64,000 nucleotides of DNA, taken from assembly GCF_015767435.1 (NCBI RefSeq), contig NZ_JADWOV010000255.1, positions 1-64,000 on the forward strand, read 5' to 3'. The position numbers were made by a program, and so were the translations under genes. How positions within the stretch are numbered: position 1 is the first letter of the stretch; each line of letters starts with the position of its first letter. The DNA comes from Polaribacter sp. BAL334 (GTDB lineage: Bacteria > Bacteroidota > Bacteroidia > Flavobacteriales > Flavobacteriaceae). This document shows, piece after piece, positions 9,436-18,327 of the stretch. Under the pieces are notes generated by a model. The model saw only the letters and a program-made list of their open reading frames with translations. It searched no databases and was not told the origin of the DNA.

Positions 9436-10278
9436 ATGACTATATATCCTATTGAAACAGGAAATTTTAAATTGGATGGAGGTGCCATGTTTGGCGTGGT
9501 TCCAAAATCAATTTGGCAAAAAACCAATCCTGCAGACGCCAATAATTTGATAGAAATGAGCATGCGTTGCTTGTTAATCGAAGACGGGAATCGCTTGATT
9601 TTGATTGATGCTGGCTTGGGAAACAAACAATCTGATAAGTTTTTCAGCCATTATTACCTTTTTGGGGATTTTTCTTTGGATACTTCTTTGAAAAAATTAG
9701 GCTTTCATAGAGATGATATTACCGATATTTTTTTGACCCATTTGCACTTTGATCATTGTGGAGGAGTCATTCAAAAAAACAAAGATGGATTGCTAATTCC
9801 TGCTTTTAAAAATGCCAAAGTATGGTCAAATGATAATCATTGGAAATGGGCAACTGAACCAAATCCAAGAGAAAAAGCCTCTTTTTTATCAGAAAATATT
9901 TTACCTATTCAGGAAAATGGTCAATTGAATTTTATCCATAGAAATGCCAAAGATCAAATAGGTTTTGACGTACTTTTTGTGGATGGTCATACAGAAAAGC
10001 AAATGTTGCCTATCATTCAATATCAAGGAAAAACCTTGGTTTTTATGGCAGATTTGTTACCCACAATTGGGCACATTCCATTGCCATATGTGATGGGTTA
10101 TGACACAAGACCACTCATTACTATCAAAGAAAAAGCGGCTTTTTTAAAACAAGCTGCTGATCATAATTTTTACCTTTTTTTAGAACACGATGCAACTCAT
10201 GAAATTTGCACTGTTCAGCATACAGAAAAAGGCGTTCGATTGAACACCACTCACCAATTTACAGAAATATTTACGTAA
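9436..10278 (+). CDS. Metallo-beta-lactamase-fold hydrolase
   Basis: A 280-residue cytoplasmic enzyme with the dinuclear zinc motif T-H-L-H-F-D-H (His102, His104, Asp106, His107). Later ligand candidates are H in V-D-G-H-T, D in M-A-D-L-L-P and the H-D-A-T-H segment near the C-terminus. The layout with an N-terminal strand rich in G-G-A-M-F-G-V-V-P resembles the lactonase and quorum-quenching-like branch of the family. The substrate cannot be read from the sequence. ATG 9436 is well placed and there is no signal peptide. The next gene starts 13 bp downstream, so it may be cotranscribed with the S8 protease. Confidence 0.85.
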   Translation: MTIYPIETGNFKLDGGAMFGVVPKSIWQKTNPADANNLIEMSMRCLLIEDGNRLILIDAGLGNKQSDKFFSHYYLFGDFSLDTSLKKLGFHRDDITDIFLTHLHFDHCGGVIQKNKDGLLIPAFKNAKVWSNDNHWKWATEPNPREKASFLSENILPIQENGQLNFIHRNAKDQIGFDVLFVDGHTEKQMLPIIQYQGKTLVFMADLLPTIGHIPLPYVMGYDTRPLITIKEKAAFLKQAADHNFYLFLEHDATHEICTVQHTEKGVRLNTTHQFTEIFT

Positions 10279-10291
10279 GAATTTTACAGAA

Positions 10292-12007
10292 ATGAGAATC
10301 CTAAAATCAATTTTTTTAAGTGCCTTTGTGGCTCTTTTTTTAGCAAGTTGTGCATCAACTCAAAAAGTTTTATCACTTCCCAATTTTGATGCTCCAATTA
10401 AAATTACTCCAAAACAGTCAGTACTTTCCGAAGAAGAGGAAAAGTTTTGGTCGCATGCAGATTTAACAAAAGATTCAATTGCAGGAATGAGTTTGGAAAA
10501 AGCATATCAGTTTTTGGAAGGTAAAAAACCAACATCAGTGATTGTTGCCATTGCAGATTCTGGTGTTGATATTGAACACGAAGATTTGAAAGATGTACTT
10601 TGGATGAATACCAAAGAAATCAAAGGAAACAAGATTGATGATGATAAAAATGGGTATGTAGATGATATTTATGGATGGAATTTTCTCGGAAATGAATCAG
10701 GAAAAATGATCAATGCTGATCAACTAGAAATCACACGTTTGGTGAAAAAAGGACGTGAGAAATTTGCAAATAAAAAAGCTGATGAAATTGATGAAAAAGA
10801 CAAAGCCGCATTTGAAGCGTACCAAAAAATGGAAGAAGAATATCGTTTAACCATCAGTCAAAAAGAATTTGAAATTCAAGATATGGAACAAACGCAAAAC
10901 AATTTGGAACGTTTGAAAGCGGTTTTTGAGGATGTAAGGAGATTTGCAGGCAAAGAAAAATTGAAAATTAGCGATTTAGATAGCTTAAAACCAACGAGTT
11001 TATTAATGATTACACAAATAGAAACCATCAAAAAAGTGTTAGAAAATGGTGCTACAGAAGAGGATTTAATTGGCTATTTGAATGAAGTTAAAGATTATAA
11101 AATTGAGTTAGTGAAAGCGATGAAAGGCTATGATTTGGACTTGAATGATCGTGAAAAATTAGGCGATAATTTACATGATATCAATGATAAATTTTATGGA
11201 AATAATAATGTAATTGGCGATAAAGATTTGGAAAAACATGGGACACATGTTGCTGGAATTGTTGCTGCTTCAAGAGATAATAACAAAGGAGCAAAAGGAG
11301 TTGCCAATACCGTAAAAATAATGACAGTTCGTGTGGTTCCTGATGGAGATGAGCATGATAAAGACGTAGCTTTGGGAATCAGATATGCTGTTGATAATGG
11401 CGCGAAAATCATCAATACAAGTTTTGGAAAACGTTTTTCACCCAACAAAGAATGGGTTTTTGATGCTATTGAATATGCTGCAAAAAAGGATGTTTTGATA
11501 GTAAATGCAGCTGGAAATGATGGAAAAAATATTGACATTCGTGAAACATATCCAAACGACTCTAAAGATTTAAAAACAGAATTTGCAGACAATGTGATTA
11601 CAATTGGCGCAAGTAGTTTATACTATAATGAAGAATTGGTAGCCAATTTTTCAAACTATGGTAAAATCAATGTGGATGTTTTTGCGCCTGGAGTTGATAT
11701 TTATTCCACTGTTCCAAAAAATGAATATGAACCTTTGAGTGGCACCTCAATGGCTGCTCCTTCAACCTCTGGAGTTGCAGCATTGATTCGTTCTTATTAT
11801 CCAAATTTAACAGCAAAAGAAGTAAAATATATTTTGATGAATTCAGGAGTAAAAATCGATTTTAAAGTCATCAAACCGGGTTCTCCGACTGAAGAAAATC
11901 CAACAGGAGAATTAGTTCCTTTTGAGGATTTGTCAGTTTCTGGAAGACTTGTAAATGCTTATAACGCAATGCAATTGGCAGATTATTTATCAAGAAAAAA
12001 ACAATAA
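10292..12007 (+). CDS. S8 (subtilisin-like) serine protease, lipoprotein, with large internal insertion
   Basis: Lipobox L-A-S-C places lipidated Cys20 in the envelope. The triad is complete: Asp89 (A-I-A-D-S-G-V-D), His316 (H-G-T-H-V-A-G) and Ser486 (G-T-S-M-A-A-P). The D-to-H spacing of about 226 residues is far above the usual 30-60. The extra part is charged and mostly helical (many Glu and Lys, about residues 145-290) and could be a coiled-coil lid or partner-binding arm. There is no T9SS tail. It follows the MBL-fold gene closely, and the M1 peptidase gene comes next, so this is a small envelope proteolysis cluster. The substrate is unknown. Confidence 0.93.
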   Translation: MRILKSIFLSAFVALFLASCASTQKVLSLPNFDAPIKITPKQSVLSEEEEKFWSHADLTKDSIAGMSLEKAYQFLEGKKPTSVIVAIADSGVDIEHEDLKDVLWMNTKEIKGNKIDDDKNGYVDDIYGWNFLGNESGKMINADQLEITRLVKKGREKFANKKADEIDEKDKAAFEAYQKMEEEYRLTISQKEFEIQDMEQTQNNLERLKAVFEDVRRFAGKEKLKISDLDSLKPTSLLMITQIETIKKVLENGATEEDLIGYLNEVKDYKIELVKAMKGYDLDLNDREKLGDNLHDINDKFYGNNNVIGDKDLEKHGTHVAGIVAASRDNNKGAKGVANTVKIMTVRVVPDGDEHDKDVALGIRYAVDNGAKIINTSFGKRFSPNKEWVFDAIEYAAKKDVLIVNAAGNDGKNIDIRETYPNDSKDLKTEFADNVITIGASSLYYNEELVANFSNYGKINVDVFAPGVDIYSTVPKNEYEPLSGTSMAAPSTSGVAALIRSYYPNLTAKEVKYILMNSGVKIDFKVIKPGSPTEENPTGELVPFEDLSVSGRLVNAYNAMQLADYLSRKKQ

Positions 12008-12100
12008 AAATTCAAAATTTAAAGTCCAAAATTCAATATTAAAATTAAAAAGGTTTAATGATTTAATAATCCAACAATCTAAAAATCTAAATATCAAACC

Positions 12101-13945
12101 ATGAAAAAAACTCTTTTTGTATCACTATCAATGATTGTAATGTTTGCTTGCGCACAAACCAAAGAAACTACATACACTCAAAAAAAAGTAAAAAATAAAT
12201 TTTATTGGCAGCAACATGCTGATTACACTATGGATATTGATATGAATGTAAACAACTATCAATACAAAGGAATTCAAAAATTGGTGTACACCAATAATTC
12301 ACCTGATGAACTCAATAAAGTGTTTTATCATTTGTATTTCAATGCCTTTCAACCAGGTTCTCAAATGGATATTCGTTCATTGACCATCAAAGACCCTGAT
12401 CAAAGAGTTGGAGATAGAATCAGTAAACTGAAACCAGATGAAATTGGATATATCAAGGTAAATTCTTTGAAGCAAAATGGAGCTGTAGTTACTTATGAAA
12501 CTGTGGGAACCATTTTAGAAGTTACGCTCAATAAACCCATAAAATCTGGAGAATCTGTAACGTTTGACATGCTTTTTGAGGCGCAAGTTCCCATTCAAAT
12601 TCGCAGATCTGGAAGAAATAGTGAAGAAAATGTTGCTTTGTCTATGGCACAATGGTATCCAAAAATGGCAGAATACGATTTTGAAGGTTGGCATACACCT
12701 CCTTATATTGCTAGAGAATTTCATGGAGTTTGGGGAAATTTTGACGTAACAATTCATATCGATAAAAAATATACGATTGGTGGTACAGGATATTTGCAAA
12801 ATCCGCAAGAAGTGGGTCATGGTTATGAAGACAAATCAAAGGGTTTAAAATTGCCAAAAGGAGAAAAATTGACATGGAAATTCAAAGCGCCAAGAGTTCA
12901 CGATTTTATGTGGGCTGCTGATCCTGAGTACATTCATGATACGTATAAAATGGATAATGGGATTGATTTACATTTTTTCTATAAGAAAACATTGGAAGAA
13001 AAATTCTTAAAAAACTGGAAAGAATTGCAGCCAAAAACGGCAGAATTAATAACGTATTTTAGCACAAATGTTGGGCAATATCCCTACAAACAATATTCTG
13101 TAATTCAAGGTGGAGATGGGGGAATGGAATATGCTATGTCAACATTGATCACTGGACATCGCAATTTTGGAAGTTTATTTGGAGTAACTGCTCATGAAAT
13201 GGCACACACATGGTTTCAATTTTTATTAGCAACCAACGAAAGTTTGCATCCTTGGATGGATGAAGGATTTACCTCTTATATTTCTAACAAAGCAGAGAAT
13301 GAAATTTTAAAGGAAGGTAAAGAAAATCCACATTCAGGATCTTACAGAAGTTACAGAGGAATTGTTGCTAGAGGTTATGAAGAATCACTTTCTACACATT
13401 CAGATAGATACGAAACAAATTGGGCATATGGTACAGCAAGTTATTCTAAAGGAAATATCTTTTTATCACAATTAGAATATGTGATTGGCGCAGAAAATGT
13501 AGCAAATGGAATAAAAAAATATTTTGCAGATTTCAGTTTTAAACATCCAACACCCAATGATATCAAACGTTCTATGGAGAAAGTTTCAGGCATTCACTTG
13601 GATTGGTATTTGAATGAATGGACACAAACCACTCACACCATTGATTATGGCGTAAAAGCAGTAGATGGCTCAATTATTACCTTAGAAAGAATTGGTCAAA
13701 TGCCTATGCCTATTGATATTGAGGTTGTTTTTACTGATGGTAGCACACAAGAATTCAATATTCCAATAGAAATGATGAGAGGTTCAAAACCAACAAACGC
13801 TACCATTTTACAGGATTGGGCTTGGGCAAATCCAATCTATACTTTTGATGTAAAAAAATCAGTAAAATCGGTAATGATTGATAAAAGTGGTTTAATGGCA
13901 GATGTAAATTTGGAGAATAATAGTAATTTGAAGAAAACGAGATAA
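12101..13945 (+). CDS. M1 family zinc metallopeptidase, lipoprotein
   Basis: Aminopeptidase-type gluzincin, 614 residues. The signal ends at M-F-A-C (Cys17), so the enzyme is probably lipid-anchored in the envelope. The zinc motif H-E-M-A-H at 365-369 with Glu388 in W-M-D-E-G-F is intact. G-G-M-E-Y-A stands where M1 enzymes carry G-x-M-E-N, the exopeptidase-type motif. The family releases N-terminal residues from peptides. Its 93-bp leader is very AT-rich with short near-repeats. A bidirectional-type terminator follows, separating it from the converging metallophosphoesterase gene. The exact specificity cannot be read. Confidence 0.92.
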   Translation: MKKTLFVSLSMIVMFACAQTKETTYTQKKVKNKFYWQQHADYTMDIDMNVNNYQYKGIQKLVYTNNSPDELNKVFYHLYFNAFQPGSQMDIRSLTIKDPDQRVGDRISKLKPDEIGYIKVNSLKQNGAVVTYETVGTILEVTLNKPIKSGESVTFDMLFEAQVPIQIRRSGRNSEENVALSMAQWYPKMAEYDFEGWHTPPYIAREFHGVWGNFDVTIHIDKKYTIGGTGYLQNPQEVGHGYEDKSKGLKLPKGEKLTWKFKAPRVHDFMWAADPEYIHDTYKMDNGIDLHFFYKKTLEEKFLKNWKELQPKTAELITYFSTNVGQYPYKQYSVIQGGDGGMEYAMSTLITGHRNFGSLFGVTAHEMAHTWFQFLLATNESLHPWMDEGFTSYISNKAENEILKEGKENPHSGSYRSYRGIVARGYEESLSTHSDRYETNWAYGTASYSKGNIFLSQLEYVIGAENVANGIKKYFADFSFKHPTPNDIKRSMEKVSGIHLDWYLNEWTQTTHTIDYGVKAVDGSIITLERIGQMPMPIDIEVVFTDGSTQEFNIPIEMMRGSKPTNATILQDWAWANPIYTFDVKKSVKSVMIDKSGLMADVNLENNSNLKKTR

Positions 13946-13963
13946 ATGGATTCATTTTAAATC

Positions 13964-13996
13964 AAAAGGTGAGGTTTTAACTTCACCTTTTTTTTG
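13964..13996. terminator. Terminator between converging genes
   Basis: AAAAGGTGA (13964-13972) pairs perfectly with TCACCTTTT (13983-13991) and a T run continues. A-rich sequence on the other side makes it usable in both directions, for the M1 peptidase and the opposing metallophosphoesterase operon. Confidence 0.85.
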
Positions 13997-14014
13997 TGAT
14001 TTTTTGTTGAAGAT

Positions 14015-17000
14015 TTAAAAATCAAATCCAATATTAAAACTAAATCGTGAACCGTCAGCACCTGAAAACAAACCAATACTTCCTAAAAATTTATCAGCTA
14101 CATTGAAAAAAAGGCCTCCTCCTGTTGAGGTATGAAGTTCTTGGTTTGCAAAGGGAAGAATTGTCAATGTTCTTGGAGTTCCCCAAACCATTCCATAATC
14201 AAAACCTCCATAAATTCCAATATGCAATGGCAATAATCCTGTTTTTAGTTTTCGCAAATCCCAACGAATATCTGTAGAATGATAAAAAGAATTTTTTCCA
14301 TTGAAACGCTCGTTTCTAAAGCTTCGCAAACCTTCATTGGCACCAATATTTGCTGCTTGATAAAATTCAAATTCTTTTCCAAAAATAAAATGCCCTTTTG
14401 CTTTTGATGCAAAAACGAGTTTTCCATTTGGAATTATTTTGTGAGTAATTGCCAAAGAAGTACTGTTGTAAAAAAAGTTTCTTTGATCTTTTAGATTGCT
14501 GGTAAAACCATTTCTGGTTTCAAACTCCATTCCTAAAGTTGTAAAAGCGTTATTATCAGCATGTGAGTAAAAATAACTTGCCTCAAAATTTACAAACTCT
14601 TGATCTGAAAAAATCCTGTTTGATGCAGCAAACTGTGTTTCTAAAAATCTTCCTGGCGTTCTTTCTACTTCAAACCGTTGAAATTGCACACCAATTTTGA
14701 TTTCTGCACCCAAATATCCTCGCCATTTAAAGAAAGTTCCCAAATGAAATTGTTCAATTCGAACTCTGTTAAAATCATTGTCACCTTCTTCTTTTTTTGC
14801 TTCTAGATTGGGAGAACTATTGCCAAATCCAAAGAAATTTCTTGCAAAATTTGGACTTGTAAATTTCCCAGAAACACCCAAATTCCAATTGCCAAAAACA
14901 TTCGCAAATTCACCTTCGTAATTCAATTCATATCCTTGTGTCGCAAAGTAATAATAACCAGAAATCACATGACGTTTTGAAAACGGATTTCGAACCAATC
15001 CATTTTCTATATAGGTATTTTTAACGCCTAATTTAATTCCATCATCAGGATTGAAGCCAAAACTTGGAGAAACCAAGTTTGCATTGTTTTTGAGTTTTGT
15101 AAAATCATAGGTATTGATGTCATATTCATCCGTTAATTTTCTCCGAATTTCGTCCGAAGAAAAGGTGTTTTTAGTTGATTTATAATCATATACTTTGATA
15201 TTGGTTGGTGTTTTTAAATCATAAATATCATTACTCAATCCACCAATAATTTTGATTTTTATACTTCGATTTCCAGTGAAACCAATTGAAGTAAAACGAT
15301 CAGCATCATCCAAACCATACAACCAAATTTCTTTGGTAACGTCGATATTGTATCTTCTTTGGTGGATAATTGCCCCTTTTTCTCCGTCTTTGATATTGTA
15401 TACAGTAATGTTTGTATCACCATTCAAAAAACGTTCTATTTCAAACCAATCATCTTTATTTGTTCCTGTAATTACTTGAAATTCATTGAGATAATTGTAA
15501 TAATTGTTAGCAATTTTTTGCAGATTTTTTCTTCTACCTTGCAGTTTTCTTTTGATTTCTAAGACAGTTTCATCCTGAACTTCTTTCGGAAATTGTTGAA
15601 ATGCTTCATCAATGATTTCATCCGTAATTTGAGATTGAATTCGTGCTACTTGTGCATCCCAAACTTTTTTGGTGGATTGATTGATAAGCGCAATGTCTAA
15701 TGGATATGCTGAATAACTAAACCATTTTGGATTTTTCAATTCCTCGTCATAAGAACGCATTCCTTTTAATGCTGGAATTGAATTTGTTAGGAAATTCAAT
15801 AAAAAACCGTCTCCAAAAATAGAAAATGCTTGGTCTCTATCTCTTGGAACAGGTTTGTAAATCACCTTTTTTCCTTCTTCAAATGCAGCCCATCTCCATT
15901 GATCTTGATGCCTGTCCCAATCTCCAATCAACATGTCAAAAAGCCGCGCTCTAATATAAGTTTCTTCGTCAACAGCGTATTTTTTATCCTTGGCTAAATT
16001 ATTTCGCAAGTCATCTGTGCTAATCAATTCATCCGAAAAACCAAAATTCTTTTTATCTCCATGACCCTCATCTGTTCGTTCTTCAATCATGTACAATTCA
16101 TCGCCAAAATCCTCATTAAATTCGCCTAAACGTTGCTGTTTAGGTACAAAATACAATACCGGTTTTGTATGATAAATTTCGATGGCTTCTGCTAATTTAT
16201 CAATCGTAAAAGGAGCGTAAGGATGTGAACCTGTAAAAACATCCATCAGCAAATTTTCTGTCAAAGTTTTATCTAGTTCACCTTCAAGATATTGATCTTT
16301 AAAAACGACTGCTTGCAAATATTGCACTGCATTTTTCCGCAAAGCACGCATTACATATTCTCTACCTTTATTGTCTTTTAAACGAAGTGATTTTGATTGA
16401 TGACCTCCACCTTTGCGAATTGGTTCTAAACCACCATATAAAGTATCCAAAGAAACAGTGGGCGCAAGTACTTTTGTGCCAAAATATTCACGATATCTTT
16501 CGCCCCATAAAAATGTAAAAAAATTAGATTTTTTAATTTCTTCTTCAGCATATACTGACGCTTTTTTTCCTTGAAGAGATGTGTTGGGAAATTCTTTGAA
16601 AACAGGTTTTTTATCTGCCTCAAAAACGGTGGTTTCAAAAACTATTTTTTGATCTTTAACTGCATAAAAATGCACTTTTGATGCCCCATCTTCGTACACA
16701 TCCAATCGTGCAAAACCATTTTCACCATAAGAAAAAATACTTCCATTGGTGTTTTTTACAGCCGATTTTTTGGAACCTGAACCACTTACGATTTGGGGAA
16801 TATTGTCTCTTACAATGTACTGCAAACTGTGCTCATGACCCGAAACAAAGATGACTTTTTCGTTTTCTTGTGCTAATGTAATGATGCGCTTTCTTAGCTC
16901 GTTGTATTTTTCATTTTGTTGGTCTGCATTGCTAACACCTGAAGTTTTTCGGAGTAAATTTTTTACAGTTCCTAAGATTGGAACAGGTTGTAGATGACTT

Positions 17001-17716
17001 TTAAAATCGTAATATCCGCCATGAGAACCATTTGTAAACATAGGATGATGTAAGGCAATCAGCGTTGTTTTTCCTTGCGATTTTTTAATGGCACTTTCCA
17101 ATTCATCTAAAATCTTTGCCCTTGTTTTGATGTCACAATCTTCATTTATTTTAGGATGTTTATCCCAATTGGTTACATACCAATGTGTATCAACAATGAT
17201 CAAACTGATGTCTTCATTGATAGTTACTCTTTCAATTGGACAGCCATTTCTGGGTAAAAAAGAATTTTTTCCCAACGCTTTTTCAACCAATTCTTGTTGT
17301 TCTTTCAAACCATGTAAACCACTATACCAATCATGATTTCCAGGAATGAAGATTGATTTTCCAGGAAATTGTTGGGCAATATCCGTTTGAACCTGCAATC
17401 GATGTGTAGCGAGTTTGTATTTTTTCTTCTTTTTTTTCTTCGGAATTCCAACTTCATATACATTATCACCTAAAAAAAGTAAGGTTGATTTTGTAGTTGC
17501 TTTTTGGATTTCTTTTTCCAAATATGCCAAAGCAGCATCTTTTTTTCCCAATTCAGAATTTCCTGCATCACCCACTAAATAGAAGGAATGAATGATTTTT
17601 GAGGTATCTTTTTTTGAAGAATTGAACTCTTTTTCAGTTACTTGTATTTTGTTTGTTGCGCAATTGTAAAAGAAGAAAAGGAACAGCAAATAGCCGAATA
17701 TTTTTGAAAAATTCAT
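14015..17716 (-). CDS. Metallophosphoesterase / kinase-like / outer-membrane beta-barrel fusion lipoprotein
   Basis: A 1233-residue protein with lipobox Cys19. Residues 40-360 form a calcineurin-like phosphoesterase with all metal motifs: Asp50, G-D-N 83-85, G-N-H-D 126-129, H-H 223-224 and G-H-E-H 293-296. Residues about 430-640 look like an atypical kinase fold of the HipA/FAM20C type: a G-G-G-H-Q-S-K-S-L-R-L start, Y-V-M-R-A at 454-458, G-D-W-D-R-H at 598-603 and P-R-D-R-D-Q-A-F-S at 624-632. About the last 370 residues are strand-rich and end in Phe, like BamA/TamA-type surface-antigen barrels. It is the last gene of the msrB operon and overlaps the previous gene by 4 bp. The fusion is seen directly. 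The kinase reading is inference. Confidence 0.87.
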   Translation of the reverse strand: MNFSKIFGYLLFLFFFYNCATNKIQVTEKEFNSSKKDTSKIIHSFYLVGDAGNSELGKKDAALAYLEKEIQKATTKSTLLFLGDNVYEVGIPKKKKKKKYKLATHRLQVQTDIAQQFPGKSIFIPGNHDWYSGLHGLKEQQELVEKALGKNSFLPRNGCPIERVTINEDISLIIVDTHWYVTNWDKHPKINEDCDIKTRAKILDELESAIKKSQGKTTLIALHHPMFTNGSHGGYYDFKSHLQPVPILGTVKNLLRKTSGVSNADQQNEKYNELRKRIITLAQENEKVIFVSGHEHSLQYIVRDNIPQIVSGSGSKKSAVKNTNGSIFSYGENGFARLDVYEDGASKVHFYAVKDQKIVFETTVFEADKKPVFKEFPNTSLQGKKASVYAEEEIKKSNFFTFLWGERYREYFGTKVLAPTVSLDTLYGGLEPIRKGGGHQSKSLRLKDNKGREYVMRALRKNAVQYLQAVVFKDQYLEGELDKTLTENLLMDVFTGSHPYAPFTIDKLAEAIEIYHTKPVLYFVPKQQRLGEFNEDFGDELYMIEERTDEGHGDKKNFGFSDELISTDDLRNNLAKDKKYAVDEETYIRARLFDMLIGDWDRHQDQWRWAAFEEGKKVIYKPVPRDRDQAFSIFGDGFLLNFLTNSIPALKGMRSYDEELKNPKWFSYSAYPLDIALINQSTKKVWDAQVARIQSQITDEIIDEAFQQFPKEVQDETVLEIKRKLQGRRKNLQKIANNYYNYLNEFQVITGTNKDDWFEIERFLNGDTNITVYNIKDGEKGAIIHQRRYNIDVTKEIWLYGLDDADRFTSIGFTGNRSIKIKIIGGLSNDIYDLKTPTNIKVYDYKSTKNTFSSDEIRRKLTDEYDINTYDFTKLKNNANLVSPSFGFNPDDGIKLGVKNTYIENGLVRNPFSKRHVISGYYYFATQGYELNYEGEFANVFGNWNLGVSGKFTSPNFARNFFGFGNSSPNLEAKKEEGDNDFNRVRIEQFHLGTFFKWRGYLGAEIKIGVQFQRFEVERTPGRFLETQFAASNRIFSDQEFVNFEASYFYSHADNNAFTTLGMEFETRNGFTSNLKDQRNFFYNSTSLAITHKIIPNGKLVFASKAKGHFIFGKEFEFYQAANIGANEGLRSFRNERFNGKNSFYHSTDIRWDLRKLKTGLLPLHIGIYGGFDYGMVWGTPRTLTILPFANQELHTSTGGGLFFNVADKFLGSIGLFSGADGSRFSFNIGFDF

Positions 17717-18324
17717 GAAGATTGGTTCGTTTTTAGATGCTTTATATACTTTTCGTAGTCGTCTTTGGTGTCTAAATCTATCAAAATTGCATTGAAATCA
17801 GTAAAAATTACTTGCTCTTTGTGCTGTTGAAGAAATTCTTTGGCACCTGAATCTCCCTCTAAAGTAGCCAATTCATGGAAGAATTCTTTTGGAAAAACAG
17901 CAGGGACACCCAAATTTTTAGGGTATTTTGATGCAACAATTTTAGTTGGATTTTTATCAGAAAAGTGAAGTAAGTTTTTCAAATATTCCACGTTTATAGC
18001 AGGTTGATCCGCTAATAAAATCAAAACGCGCTCTACAACTTCATCCTTTTTCTGAAGAGATGTAATGCCACATACAATACTAGTACTCAATCCTTTTGAA
18101 TAATTTTTATTGATGATAAATGTTACCTTTTTTGACGAAATATGTTCTTGGATTAATTCCGCATTTGCACCCAAAACACAAATTACGTTGACCGATGAAA
18201 TCGCTATTGCTTTTTCTAAAACATGTTCCAAAAGTGTTTGATTACCAATTTTTAGCAATTGTTTTGGCGTTTGCATTCGTGAAGAAGCACCTGCAGCCAA
18301 CACTAAAACAGCCAAATTTCTCAT
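17713..18324 (-). CDS. MobA/MocA-like nucleotidyltransferase
   Basis: A 203-residue NTP transferase of the MobA/MocA group. The N-terminal signature L-A-A-G-A-S-S-R-M-x-x-P-K-Q-L binds the nucleotide, and L-I-L-L-A-D-Q-P-A carries the metal-binding Asp. Relatives attach CMP or GMP to molybdopterin to make the dinucleotide cofactor of molybdenum hydroxylases. XdhC is directly upstream (3-bp gap), which favours the MocA (CTP) type. The 3' end overlaps the metallophosphoesterase gene by 4 bp. No molybdenum hydroxylase is in the window. Confidence 0.85.
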   Translation of the reverse strand: MRNLAVLVLAAGASSRMQTPKQLLKIGNQTLLEHVLEKAIAISSVNVICVLGANAELIQEHISSKKVTFIINKNYSKGLSTSIVCGITSLQKKDEVVERVLILLADQPAINVEYLKNLLHFSDKNPTKIVASKYPKNLGVPAVFPKEFFHELATLEGDSGAKEFLQQHKEQVIFTDFNAILIDLDTKDDYEKYIKHLKTNQSS

Positions 18325-18327
18325 ACT

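Noticed and set aside
11194..11592. Antisense open frame of 132 codons within the S8 protease gene
   Set aside because: It is opposite the catalytic core of a clear gene, has no recognisable motifs and its composition mirrors the sense codons.
12008..12100. Regulatory RNA in the leader of the M1 peptidase gene
   Set aside because: Only AT-rich near-repeats (AAAATTCAAAATT, AATCTAAA type) with no stable structure; likely ordinary flavobacterial spacer.
17395..17450. Lysine-rich stretch (seven Lys in a row) as nuclear-like or DNA-binding signal in the metallophosphoesterase
   Set aside because: It lies in a loop of an exported lipoprotein domain between G-D-N and G-N-H-D motifs and is best read as a surface loop with A-rich codons.
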